Shown: positions 9,234 through 17,007 of the stretch, piece after piece
How positions within the stretch are numbered: the stretch's first letter is position 1
Layout of the letters: each line of letters opens with the position of its first letter
Notes under the pieces: model-generated
The model's input: only the letters and a program-made list of their open reading frames with translations
Databases searched by the model: none
What the model was told of the DNA's origin: nothing
Assembly (NCBI RefSeq): GCF_000022085.1
Contig: NC_011892.1
Coordinates: forward strand, 310,001-374,000
Reading direction: 5' to 3'
Origin: Methylobacterium nodulans ORS 2060
Lineage (GTDB): Bacteria > Pseudomonadota > Alphaproteobacteria > Rhizobiales > Beijerinckiaceae
Length of the DNA: 64,000 nt
Position numbers and translations under genes: made by a program

Positions 9234-9263
9234 CGAAGCGGACCAAGTACTTGGTCCGCTTCG
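9234..9263. terminator. Perfect 30-bp palindrome, probable bidirectional terminator
   Basis: CGAAGCGGACCAAGT is followed immediately by its exact complement, giving 15-bp arms with no spacer. It lies between the tiny gene stop (9210) and the histidine kinase stop (9328), which converge here. There is no long T run, so it may work with Rho or as a protein-binding site instead. Confidence 0.55.
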
Positions 9264-9327
9264 TGAGGTTTGGGACCGGACGCGCCTGATCTCGCGGCGC
9301 GCCAACCGAAGAGCGTTGCTCCTGTCG

Positions 9328-10575
9328 TCACGGTTTGCGGTCGAGATCGATGACGAAGCGGCTGCGACCAGCCTCTCCATCCTCGCACGCGGCGCGCCCG
9401 CCGTGCCGTTCCGCGATCTGCCGCACGAGTGCGAGGCCAAGCCCCCAGCCACCGGTTGCCTCGGCACGGCCGCGCGGACGGTAGAACGGCTCGAACACCC
9501 GCTCCCGTTCCTCCGGCGGAATGCCAGGACCATGGTCGCTCACCACGATGCGGGCCTTCTCGCCGCGCGGCTCGACGTGCACACGGACCGGCGGCACACC
9601 ATGGGTAAAGCCATTCTCCAGCAGGTTGCGCAGGAGGCGCCCGAGCAGGACCGCGTCGCCGAAGACGCTCACTGGCTCGCCCTCGGCCTCTGCTCCGACC
9701 CGGGCGGCTTCTTCCGCGGCCAGCCCGAGCAGGTCGACGCTCTCGCTCCGATCGAGGTCGGCATGGGCGTGCTCGAGGCGGCTCGACAGCAGAATCTCGT
9801 CAACCAGGGCACCGAGTTCGGCGAGGTTGCGCACGATCTCGGCTCGGGCTGATCCCTCGGGGCGAGCCGACCAGAGATCGACCGCCATCCGCAGGCGCGC
9901 CAGCGGCGAGCGCAGCTCGTGGCTGGCATTGGCGAGCAGCGTCCGCTGCGCTGCGAGCAGAGCATCGACGCGCCCCGCGGCGAGGTTGAACGTGCGCGCG
10001 ACCGCGGCGACCTCATCGCCACCGCTCTCGTCCACGCGGACGCGCAGGTCGCCCTCACCCCACCGTGCCACCCCGGAGCGCAGCCGTTCGAGTCGCTGGG
10101 TCAGCCGCGCCGTCACCGGGAAGGCAGCCAGTCCGACGAACGCCGCGACCAGGAGGGTCAGGGAGACGATGCGGGCAATCCGCGTGCCCGGAGATGGACG
10201 GATGCTGACCAGGAGCGTCCGTCCGTCCGGCAGTGCGGATCGGAGCACCCATCGCACGGGCGGCCCGGTGGATTCCCCGCCCAGGAGGACAGCACGGGTC
10301 CCGCGGGCGGCGAGGAGGCCGCCGCTGCGGTCATAGAGCGCCACGTCCGCGCCAAAGGCCTCGCTGAGGCGCTGGACTGCCGGATCTGCCAGGGCGGAGG
10401 GCCCGCTGAGGGCTGAGGCCTCACTCGCAATCCGGGCCTCCAGCATCTCCCAGCGCTTGTGGGGCGACTCGCCGAGGGCCCACCACAGACCGGCCATGGC
10501 GAAGGCTGCCCCGAGCAGGCTCGCCAGCAGGGTCAGGTAGACCTTCCAGAACAGCCGGCGCCGCACTTGCCTCAT
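9328..10575 (-). CDS. Membrane sensor histidine kinase, Cpx-like
   Basis: The 415-residue kinase senses an envelope signal and phosphorylates the regulator encoded just upstream. It has TM1 at about residues 12-34, a periplasmic loop, TM2 at about 134-154, a HAMP region and the H-box NASHELRSP with phosphoacceptor His219. The ATP-binding domain has N-box LLRNLLENGFTHG, G1 DHGPGIPPEERERVFEPFY and G2 GWGLGLALV. Everything needed for activity is present. Its start overlaps the regulator stop by four bases, showing translational coupling. With the Spy-like gene upstream, an envelope or metal stress role is likely. Confidence 0.9.
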   Translation of the reverse strand: MRQVRRRLFWKVYLTLLASLLGAAFAMAGLWWALGESPHKRWEMLEARIASEASALSGPSALADPAVQRLSEAFGADVALYDRSGGLLAARGTRAVLLGGESTGPPVRWVLRSALPDGRTLLVSIRPSPGTRIARIVSLTLLVAAFVGLAAFPVTARLTQRLERLRSGVARWGEGDLRVRVDESGGDEVAAVARTFNLAAGRVDALLAAQRTLLANASHELRSPLARLRMAVDLWSARPEGSARAEIVRNLAELGALVDEILLSSRLEHAHADLDRSESVDLLGLAAEEAARVGAEAEGEPVSVFGDAVLLGRLLRNLLENGFTHGVPPVRVHVEPRGEKARIVVSDHGPGIPPEERERVFEPFYRPRGRAEATGGWGLGLALVRQIAERHGGRAACEDGEAGRSRFVIDLDRKP

Positions 10576-11267
10576 CGCTCGGCGTCCTGCTGGCGGGCGA
10601 AGACGTAGCCGGCGCCCCGAATGGTGATGAGCCGCCGCGGATGCCGGGGATCATCCTCGATCACTGCCCGCAGGCGGGACACATGGACGTCGATGGACCG
10701 GTCCAAGGCGTCCAACTCTTCGCCCTTGACCAGATCCATCAGCCGCTCGCGGCTCAGTACGCGCCCAGCATTGGTCGCAAAGGCGAGCAGGAGGTCGAAC
10801 TGATGGCTGGTGAGCCGGCGCTCCACCCCGTCGAGCCGCACGACGCGCGAACTCGGATCGATCTGCAGACGCCCGAAATCGAGCAGCGCGGCCTCTTGCG
10901 GGGCGCGCTGCCGACGCAGCAGCGCGCGGATGCGCGCCAGGAGTTCACGCGGGTTGAACGGCTTGGGCAGGTAGTCGTCGGCGCCGATCTCCAGCCCGAT
11001 GATGCGGTCGGTGTCGTCGCCTTTGGCGGTCAGCATCAGGATCGGGACGCCGGAGTGCGTTCGGATCTGCCGACACAGCTCGAACCCGTCGCAATCCGGC
11101 AGCATGACATCGAGGATCACGGCATCGAACCGCTCGCGCCGGAGGGCATCGTGGCCCTCCCGCGCAGTGAACCGGCTGGCGACCGCATAGCCCTCAGCCG
11201 AAAGATACTCCGATACCATCGCCGCCAAGCGCCGATCGTCGTCGATGATGAGGAGTCGTTCGGCCAT
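10572..11267 (-). CDS. OmpR-family response regulator
   Basis: This 231-residue regulator has a receiver domain with acidic pocket LLIIDDD, phosphoacceptor Asp53 in AVILDVMLPD, and the switch lysine Lys102 in YLPKPFNP. A C-terminal winged helix follows, with RRLTSHQFDLLLAFATN and a final ITIRGAGYVFAR. It should be phosphorylated by the kinase whose start overlaps its stop. The arrangement Spy/CpxP-like, regulator, kinase matches CpxP-CpxR-CpxA order within one transcript. Confidence 0.92.
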   Translation of the reverse strand: MAERLLIIDDDRRLAAMVSEYLSAEGYAVASRFTAREGHDALRRERFDAVILDVMLPDCDGFELCRQIRTHSGVPILMLTAKGDDTDRIIGLEIGADDYLPKPFNPRELLARIRALLRRQRAPQEAALLDFGRLQIDPSSRVVRLDGVERRLTSHQFDLLLAFATNAGRVLSRERLMDLVKGEELDALDRSIDVHVSRLRAVIEDDPRHPRRLITIRGAGYVFARQQDAER

Positions 11268-11286
11268 CGCGGTCGCACCTTAGATC

Positions 11287-11913
11287 TCAGTTCCTCTCCG
11301 GTCTGGCGCCAGGTCCGGCCTCGCCGGGCATACGGTCGCGATGCTCGTTATCCTCGTCCCAGTGATGCCGCCACCGGCCGAAGCCGCGATGCTGCTCCAT
11401 CATAGTGGTGAAGCGGTCGACGAGCTTCGTACGCTGTTCGGCGCTGATCTGCCCCGAGGCGTCGACCAGCGCACCAGCGACGATCTTGGAGCGCGCGTCG
11501 ACACTGCGGACCATCTCGGCCCGTAGCGCCTCGATCGCGGCGGGGTCAACCGTCGGGGCCTTCAGCAGGTCGATGAGCCGCTTGCGCATGTCGGCGGTCG
11601 GCGCGCCCTCCTTCACCAGCGCAGTGGACGCGGAGGCGATGATGTCATGGATCCGGTTCTCCTGGTCCGAGGTCGCGCCCACCGCGTCCAAGGCGTGCTT
11701 CGCCATGAACTGCAGGCGTGCGAGCCTTTGGCCCGGATCCCAGGAGGCGAACCCTTCATGGAAGGGACCGCCCCTGGCGAGGGCAAGGCCGCCTGCCCCG
11801 CCACCGATCAAGATACCGAGTGCCAGCACGGTTCGGCGGAGATAACGCCGCCGCGGGACCGGCGCGGGCGCCTGCGCATCCATGGGCTCGCTTGTAATCG
11901 CACCGTTGCTCAT
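11287..11913 (-). CDS. Spy/CpxP-like periplasmic stress protein with N-terminal anchor
   Basis: The 208-residue protein has an N-terminal cytoplasmic stretch, one hydrophobic segment (TVLALGILIGGGAGGLALA) and a helical periplasmic domain of the heavy-metal-sensor/Spy type. It carries the degenerate LTxxQ-like motif ISAEQRTKLVDRF and a His/acidic-rich tail (WRHHWDEDNEHRD) that could bind metal. Spy-like proteins are chaperones and feedback inhibitors of Cpx-type kinases. It is the first gene of the operon with the two-component pair, 19 bp upstream. Confidence 0.75.
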   Translation of the reverse strand: MSNGAITSEPMDAQAPAPVPRRRYLRRTVLALGILIGGGAGGLALARGGPFHEGFASWDPGQRLARLQFMAKHALDAVGATSDQENRIHDIIASASTALVKEGAPTADMRKRLIDLLKAPTVDPAAIEALRAEMVRSVDARSKIVAGALVDASGQISAEQRTKLVDRFTTMMEQHRGFGRWRHHWDEDNEHRDRMPGEAGPGARPERN

Positions 11914-12095
11914 CGTCGTGTCTTCCTCGACGCTCAGCGCGTCATCAGGACCGGACTATGAGGGCGGCACGTTTCGCCTCTCGCGGCCGCATGTAAAGTT
12001 TTGTGAAGCGACCGACGATGCTCCGACCCTGCTGGTCCCTCGCCGCGACGAAGCTGGGCTGGGACAAATTGGACCCGCTTCCCGCAGAGGCGGCG

Positions 12096-12452
12096 ATGAT
12101 GGACGACGATCGCCCGCCACGCCGAGGCCGCATCCTCGGCACGCTTCTGGCGCTACTCGGGATCGTGGTCCTCCTGGCGCTCGCAATGACCTGCTGCGCG
12201 AGGCCGGCCCAGGCGCAGTTCTGCTCCGGCTGCGGCTGCAAGGGCGGGCCGGGCTATCGCGGGCCCAACGGCCAGTGCGTGTCTTGGCGGATGCTGGATA
12301 AGGTCTGCGGCTCCCCGCCGACCACCCACTGCAAGGCCGAGTTGGTCAACGCACGCCCGGGCGCCAAGCCAGGGGAGCGGACCGCCAGGCCGACGCGCCC
12401 GCGGGCGCCGCGCGAGCGAGTGGCCCGGCAGACCGTCCCCAACCCGTTCTGA
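12096..12452 (+). CDS. Small secreted Cys/Gly-rich protein
   Basis: The frame begins MMDDDRPPRRGRILG and continues with a signal-type hydrophobic segment (TLLALLGIVVLLALAMTC) ending near RPAQAQ. The mature part is short, FCSGCGCKGGPGYRGPNGQC, followed by two more cysteines and a basic, Pro/Arg-rich tail. The even cysteine count suggests disulfides or metal binding in the periplasm. It is divergent from the Spy-like gene and may share its control. The frame is open back to 12003, but the hydrophobic segment favours the later ATG. No characterised family is recognised. Confidence 0.6.
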   Translation: MMDDDRPPRRGRILGTLLALLGIVVLLALAMTCCARPAQAQFCSGCGCKGGPGYRGPNGQCVSWRMLDKVCGSPPTTHCKAELVNARPGAKPGERTARPTRPRAPRERVARQTVPNPF

Positions 12453-12456
12453 CCCG

Positions 12457-12618
12457 TCAGCCGCCTTGTAAGGACTGCAACCCTGGCCCCGTCCGCCGCC
12501 GCTCGGCAAGCTCGCCCATCAAGGTGCGCGAGAGCTGCGCCGCGGAGTGGCCGATGTCTGCCAACGTGTCCGCCGTCTCCGACGGGACGTTGGTCGCCCG
12601 GCAAGCCAGCAGCAAACC
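12457..12618 (-). pseudogene. Possible 3' relic of a small protein gene cut by the mini-IS5
   Basis: On the minus strand a frame of about 53 codons reads ETADTLADIGHSAAQLSRTL and MGELAERRR before its stop. It looks coding but has no start of its own; its upstream part would lie in the inserted element. No family is recognised. Confidence 0.25.
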
Positions 12619-12629
12619 CCTGATACTAA

Positions 12630-12896
12630 GAGTCCGTTGGGAAAGGGTGACCAAGAGAAAATCCGAGATGCTAGAGGATGTCTGCCCTTCTTGAATGAAT
12701 CGATGGCTCTTCCGTGGTCTGGACCACTGAAAATAGGCCGCAATATGACCGCCGCGATCAAAGTTATCCCTGCGTATGACGAATGAAGAGTGGCTGACAT
12801 TGGCGCCACTGCTTCCAGTTGCAGCGGGGACTGGGCGACCACGGCCCTATCCCATTCGGGAAGTTCACTATGAAATAGCTCTTTCCCAACGGGCTC
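12630..12896 (+). mobile_element. Internally deleted, non-autonomous IS5 derivative
   Basis: The 267-bp element has terminal repeats matching the 924-bp IS5 at 2460: left GAGTCCGTTGGGAAAGGGT (identical) and right end with three changes. It keeps the transposase start region (MTNEEWLTLAPLLPV in frame) and then jumps from the PYPIRE region directly to the final MK codons and right repeat. About 650 bp of interior is gone. Substitutions throughout show it derives from a sister copy, not from the intact element here. Confidence 0.85.
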
Positions 12897-13000
12897 TCAG
12901 ACGCTCGACCAAAGCAAACCATGCCTTTCTCTGACGCCGGATAGAGAAAAGATTAAGCAAGGAAATAAGAAACCGGCTTATCGAACAATAGGGGGAGAAG

Positions 13001-14314
13001 TTGCGCATTTCCTACATGCCGCTAACCGCTCGTGCGGCTGTAATTGTATTGTCTCTAGGATCTCTGACGCCAGCGAGGGCACAAGAGGTCGAGGTCGATG
13101 CAGAGCCGAACCGGCTCAATCGAGAGCAGCCGGTCACTGTCGCGGACCCGACGCCCCCGCTACCGGAAAGATCCGACAGCATTGGAAAGTGGACATTCGG
13201 GGGAACGTTCCGTCTGCGTTACGATGCCCGGTTTGACGATGCGCGTCCTGGCGGCGATCGGCGAACCTCCAGCCATCTCTCGTGGGACACGCTTGGTCTC
13301 AAGCTCGCGTATGATTCCGACACCGTTTTTGGAGCTGCGCAATATCGTTTCTATGGCGCAAGCTTCCTGTACAGCCGGCGATCAGGATACGAAGGTTATC
13401 CTGGCGAGGTCAATTTCCCAATGTACGCTTACGTTGGCTACAAGTTAAGCCCTTTCGACAGCATCACTTTCGGCCTGAACCAGGTTCCGTTCGGCTTGGT
13501 GCCTTACTTCTCGACGACATGGCTTGAGACGCTTGGCTTCGCGATGGGAATTGAGGAGGTCTATAATTTTGGCGTTAAATACTCCCATGTCGAGCCGGAG
13601 TACAACTATCAATTGGGCTTCTATCCTGGAGCAAACCCGAACGCATTCGGTATCAGCAGAGACAGTGCACGTTATTCGACAAACATCGTGCGTGCGGACA
13701 GTTATGTGCCGTTCGGCTCCGACAATGCCGAGCAAAATATGATCGTCGGCCGTGCGGAGTACTTCTTTATAAAGAACGATTTTGCATCCCTCGCTGCCGG
13801 AGTTTCCATCTGGCATTCCGATATTTATAATTTTACCACGCGCCAAACTGGTACAAAGCAGTTGGAGGCCATTCATGTCAATGCGACCCGCGGTCAATGG
13901 GGTTTTAAAAGCATCTTTGCGCGTCAGGACATCAATCCGAAAAACCCGATCCGTAACGATTTGATCACAATCGGCGGCTACGACGGATCCTACAACATGG
14001 CGACCCACGGAAATTTCATCGCCGCCGAGGTCAGCTATAAACTTCAAGATGATGTTGGACCATTCAACCTTGTCCCATACTTCAGTTATAGCAGATATAT
14101 TAAAGATCAGAAAAACTTTCGTGACTCTCAGCGTTTCGTTGTGGGCGGAGCTTGGACTCTCAAGGCTGATCCGGGCCTGATTATTTATACTGAACTCGTA
14201 ACAGGAAAAAATGACCCCTACGTTGGTGCGGGTCAATACGTAAGCGGCCTTGCCCAGGGCGGCGACAACAAATGGAAAAGTTCAATCTATATAAATATCG
14301 GATACTACTTTTAG
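13001..14314 (+). CDS. Outer-membrane beta-barrel porin
   Basis: This 437-residue protein starts with a signal peptide (hydrophobic AAVIVLSLGSLTPARAQ). A short acidic/Pro linker and alternating amphipathic strands rich in Tyr/Phe follow, finishing with the C-terminal aromatic IGYYF required for outer-membrane assembly. It should form a passive pore for a small solute; the substrate is unknown. The start could be TTG at 13001, right behind a GGGGGAG box, or ATG at 13016. The gene is lower in GC than its neighbours and sits just downstream of the mini-IS5, which may have brought or altered its promoter. Confidence 0.8.
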   Translation: MRISYMPLTARAAVIVLSLGSLTPARAQEVEVDAEPNRLNREQPVTVADPTPPLPERSDSIGKWTFGGTFRLRYDARFDDARPGGDRRTSSHLSWDTLGLKLAYDSDTVFGAAQYRFYGASFLYSRRSGYEGYPGEVNFPMYAYVGYKLSPFDSITFGLNQVPFGLVPYFSTTWLETLGFAMGIEEVYNFGVKYSHVEPEYNYQLGFYPGANPNAFGISRDSARYSTNIVRADSYVPFGSDNAEQNMIVGRAEYFFIKNDFASLAAGVSIWHSDIYNFTTRQTGTKQLEAIHVNATRGQWGFKSIFARQDINPKNPIRNDLITIGGYDGSYNMATHGNFIAAEVSYKLQDDVGPFNLVPYFSYSRYIKDQKNFRDSQRFVVGGAWTLKADPGLIIYTELVTGKNDPYVGAGQYVSGLAQGGDNKWKSSIYINIGYYF

Positions 14315-14341
14315 TATTTACGCGCAATACTTGAAATCGAA

Positions 14342-14368
14342 GACGTATGCGGATGATCCGCATACGTC
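14342..14368. terminator. Inverted repeat between convergent porin and regulator genes
   Basis: GACGTATGCGGAT and ATCCGCATACGTC flank a single base, forming 13-bp arms. It lies 27 bp after the porin stop and 4 bp before the end of the convergent regulator gene. This fits a shared bidirectional terminator, though no T run follows. Confidence 0.55.
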
Positions 14369-14372
14369 CTGG

Positions 14373-15338
14373 TCAGGGGGGCGCGCTCATCCGCCGAAAG
14401 GCGTCCGGGGTCGTCCCCTCCACCGCCCGGAACACCCGGATGAGGTGCGGCAGGTCGCAGAAGCCGGTATCTGCCGCGATCTGCGTCGACGACCGCCCTG
14501 TGGTCTTCAGCAGGTGTTTCGCCTGCTCGACCCGGATCAACCGGTCCGCCTCGAGCGGCGTCATGCCGAGCGCCTCGCGGAAATGCCGCTCGAGCTTGCG
14601 CCGGCTCACCCCGAGCTGCGTCACGACCCGCCCGATCGAAAGCGGCGCGTCCATCGATTGCTGCATCAGGAGCAGCGCCTTCCGCACCAGCGCATCGTCG
14701 GTGGCGAGCGCCAGCGGCATGCCCGGCTGCGGCTCCTCGGCCGCCATCGCCTCGTCGATGATCATGATGTGCAGGCTCTTCGCCGCCCGCGCCCGCCCGA
14801 GGTGCCGCTCGACGATGAAAGCCGCGAGATGCGCGGAGCTGATCCCGCCCGAGCAGGTCAGCCGGTCGCGGTCGACGACGAAGATCTGATCCGAGACCGG
14901 CTTGAGCCCGTCGAACCGCTCGAGGAAGTCATCGTGGTGGAACCAGCTGACGCAGGCGCGATATCCCTGCATCAGTCCCGCCCGGTGCAGGATGAACGTG
15001 CCGGTGCAGACCCCGACGAGCGGCACTCCTGCGGCCGCCGCACGCCCCAGGAACCGCACCGTGTCGGGATGCAGGTTCTCGATCTCATCGACCAAGCCGC
15101 CGACGACCACGAGATAGTCGAACCGCGCCGGGTCGCCCAAACGCTCCTCCGGCTGGACCACGATGCCGCAGCTCGACGCGATCGGGTCCATCGTCGGCGA
15201 CAGGACGCGCCACGTGCAGAGAATCGGCCGCGACCGGTCGCCCTCGTCCGCCGACAGCCGCAGCACGTCGACGAAGTTCGCGAAGGCGCAGAGCGTGAAC
15301 CGTCGAGCAAGGATGAATCCGACGCTCAGCTTTGCCAT
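14373..15338 (-). CDS. GlxA-type transcriptional regulator (DJ-1/PfpI plus AraC domains), GbdR-like
   Basis: The 321-residue activator has an N-terminal class-I amidotransferase-like sensor ([29 protein letters not shown], nucleophile-elbow-like [13 protein letters not shown]). A C-terminal AraC double HTH follows ([20 protein letters not shown] and [18 protein letters not shown]). This architecture is that of GbdR, SouR and CdhR, which control betaine, sarcosine and carnitine catabolism. Being divergent from soxB, it most likely activates the sarcosine operon, with sarcosine or dimethylglycine as effector. The start at 15338 has a GAGG box; the frame continues ten codons upstream. Confidence 0.88.
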   Translation of the reverse strand: MAKLSVGFILARRFTLCAFANFVDVLRLSADEGDRSRPILCTWRVLSPTMDPIASSCGIVVQPEERLGDPARFDYLVVVGGLVDEIENLHPDTVRFLGRAAAAGVPLVGVCTGTFILHRAGLMQGYRACVSWFHHDDFLERFDGLKPVSDQIFVVDRDRLTCSGGISSAHLAAFIVERHLGRARAAKSLHIMIIDEAMAAEEPQPGMPLALATDDALVRKALLLMQQSMDAPLSIGRVVTQLGVSRRKLERHFREALGMTPLEADRLIRVEQAKHLLKTTGRSSTQIAADTGFCDLPHLIRVFRAVEGTTPDAFRRMSAPP

Positions 15339-15439
15339 CCCGACCTCACTGTCGCCAGCATACAGCATTTCTGACGGATCCGTTCAGCCCCGATTCGTCC
15401 GGATCCGGCATGCAGCACCCAGAAACTTCGGGGGGCCGC
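15339..15439. promoter_or_regulatory. Divergent promoter region between GlxA-type regulator and soxB
   Basis: The 101-bp gap must hold the soxB-operon promoter and the regulator promoter. Two palindromes with a GGATCC core, CGGATCCG at 15375-15382 and CCGGATCCGG at 15399-15408, sit 25 bp centre to centre, a spacing that would put them on the same helix face for a dimeric AraC-type protein. No clear -35/-10 pair stands out. Confidence 0.4.
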
Positions 15440-16693
15440 ATGACGCATTTCTCCTTCGCGCAGGTCATCAGGGGCGCGCTGACCGGCCAGAAGCACTGGA
15501 CGCCCCAGTGGCCGGACGCGCAGCCGAAAGCCGCCTACGACGTGGTGATCGTCGGCGCCGGCGGGCACGGCCTCGGCGCGGCCTACTACCTCGCGAAGGA
15601 GCACGGCATCACCAACGTCGCGGTGATCGACAAGGGCTGGCTCGGCGGGGGCAACACGGGCCGCAACACCACGATCATCCGCTCGAACTACCTCTACGAC
15701 GAGAGCGCGCGCCTCTACGACCACGCCCTCGACCTCTGGGAGACTCTGTCCCAGGATCTGAACTACAACGTCATGTATTCCAAGCGCGGCGTGATGATGC
15801 TCGCGCACAACGTCCACGACGTGCAGTCCTTCCAGCGCCACGTTCACTCGAACCGCCTGAACGGTGTCGACAACCAGTGGCTCAGCGCCAAGGAGGCGAA
15901 GCGCTTCTGCCCGCCGCTCGACATCTCGCCCTCGGCCCGCTACCCGGTCATGGGCGCGGCGCTGCAGCGCCGTGCCGGCACCGCCCGGCACGACGCCGTC
16001 GCCTGGGGCTATGCCCGCGCCGCGGCCGCACGCGGCGTCCACATCATCCAGAACTGCCCGGTGACGGCGATCCGCCGCGGCCCCGACGGACGGGTGATCG
16101 GCGTCGAGACGGCCAAGGGCTTCATCGGCGCGAAGAAGGTCGCGGTCTCCGCCGCCGGCCATACCTCGGTCGTCATGGAAACCGCGGGCGTCCGGCTGCC
16201 GCTCGAATCCTACCCGCTGCAGGCGCTCGTCTCCGAGCCGGTGAAGCCGATCTTCCCCTGCGTCGTCATGTCGAACTCGGTGCACGCCTATATCAGCCAG
16301 TCCGACAAGGGCGAGCTCGTCATCGGCTCCGGCACCGACCAGTATGTGAGCTACTCCCAGCGCGGCGGCCTGCCGCTGATCGAGCACACGCTCGCAGCGA
16401 TCTGCGAGATTTTTCCGATCTTCCGGCGCATGCGCATGCTGCGCAAGTGGGGCGGCATCGTCGACGTGACGCCCGACCGCTCGCCGATCATCGGGAAGAC
16501 CCCGGTGCCCGGCCTCTACGTCAATTGCGGCTGGGGCACCGGCGGCTTCAAGGCGACGCCGGGCGCGGCCCATGTCCTCGCCCACACGGTCGCTAAGGAC
16601 GAGCCGCATCCGATCAACGCCCCGTTCACCCTCGAGCGCTTCACCACCGGCCGGCTGATCGACGAGGCGGCCGCGGCCGCCGTCGCTCACTGA
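15440..16693 (+). CDS. soxB: Sarcosine oxidase, beta subunit
   Basis: This is the catalytic flavin subunit of heterotetrameric sarcosine oxidase, which demethylates sarcosine oxidatively to glycine, H2O2 and methylene-THF. The 417-residue protein has the FAD-binding Rossmann start [19 protein letters not shown] at about residues 34-52, the family motif [16 protein letters not shown], and the C-terminal FAD motif [16 protein letters not shown]. The start [16 protein letters not shown] at 15440 matches family N-termini; the frame is open 36 codons upstream but overlaps the regulator start. It is the first gene of a soxBDAG-glyA-sdaA run. Confidence 0.95.
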   Translation: MTHFSFAQVIRGALTGQKHWTPQWPDAQPKAAYDVVIVGAGGHGLGAAYYLAKEHGITNVAVIDKGWLGGGNTGRNTTIIRSNYLYDESARLYDHALDLWETLSQDLNYNVMYSKRGVMMLAHNVHDVQSFQRHVHSNRLNGVDNQWLSAKEAKRFCPPLDISPSARYPVMGAALQRRAGTARHDAVAWGYARAAAARGVHIIQNCPVTAIRRGPDGRVIGVETAKGFIGAKKVAVSAAGHTSVVMETAGVRLPLESYPLQALVSEPVKPIFPCVVMSNSVHAYISQSDKGELVIGSGTDQYVSYSQRGGLPLIEHTLAAICEIFPIFRRMRMLRKWGGIVDVTPDRSPIIGKTPVPGLYVNCGWGTGGFKATPGAAHVLAHTVAKDEPHPINAPFTLERFTTGRLIDEAAAAAVAH

Positions 16694-16704
16694 GGACCCG
16701 CCCC

Positions 16705-17007
16705 ATGCTGCTGATCCGTTGCCCCTATTGCGGCGAAGACCGCCCGGAACTCGAATTCGCCTACGCAGGTGAAGCCCACATCGCGCGGCCGCAGGACCCC
16801 TCGAAGCTCACCGACGAGGAGTGGCGCGACTTCCTGTTCATCCGCTCGAACCCGCGCGGCCACCACTTCGAGCGCTGGCGCCACGTCAATGGCTGCGGCC
16901 GCTTCTTCAACGCGGTGCGCGAGACCGTCTCCGACCGCTTCCTTCTCACCTACAAGGCGGGTGAGCCCCGCCCCGACCTCGCGAGCCTCACGGGAGGGAC
17001 CGAATGA
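16705..17007 (+). CDS. soxD: Sarcosine oxidase, delta subunit
   Basis: The 100-residue zinc-binding subunit supports assembly of the sarcosine oxidase complex. Metal ligands are visible in LIRCPYCGEDRPELEF, the later histidine in RGHHFERWRH, and the cysteine in VNGCGRFFNAVRET. It starts 11 bp after soxB and its stop overlaps the soxA start (ATGA), so translation of the two is coupled. The length is normal. Confidence 0.95.
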   Translation: MLLIRCPYCGEDRPELEFAYAGEAHIARPQDPSKLTDEEWRDFLFIRSNPRGHHFERWRHVNGCGRFFNAVRETVSDRFLLTYKAGEPRPDLASLTGGTE

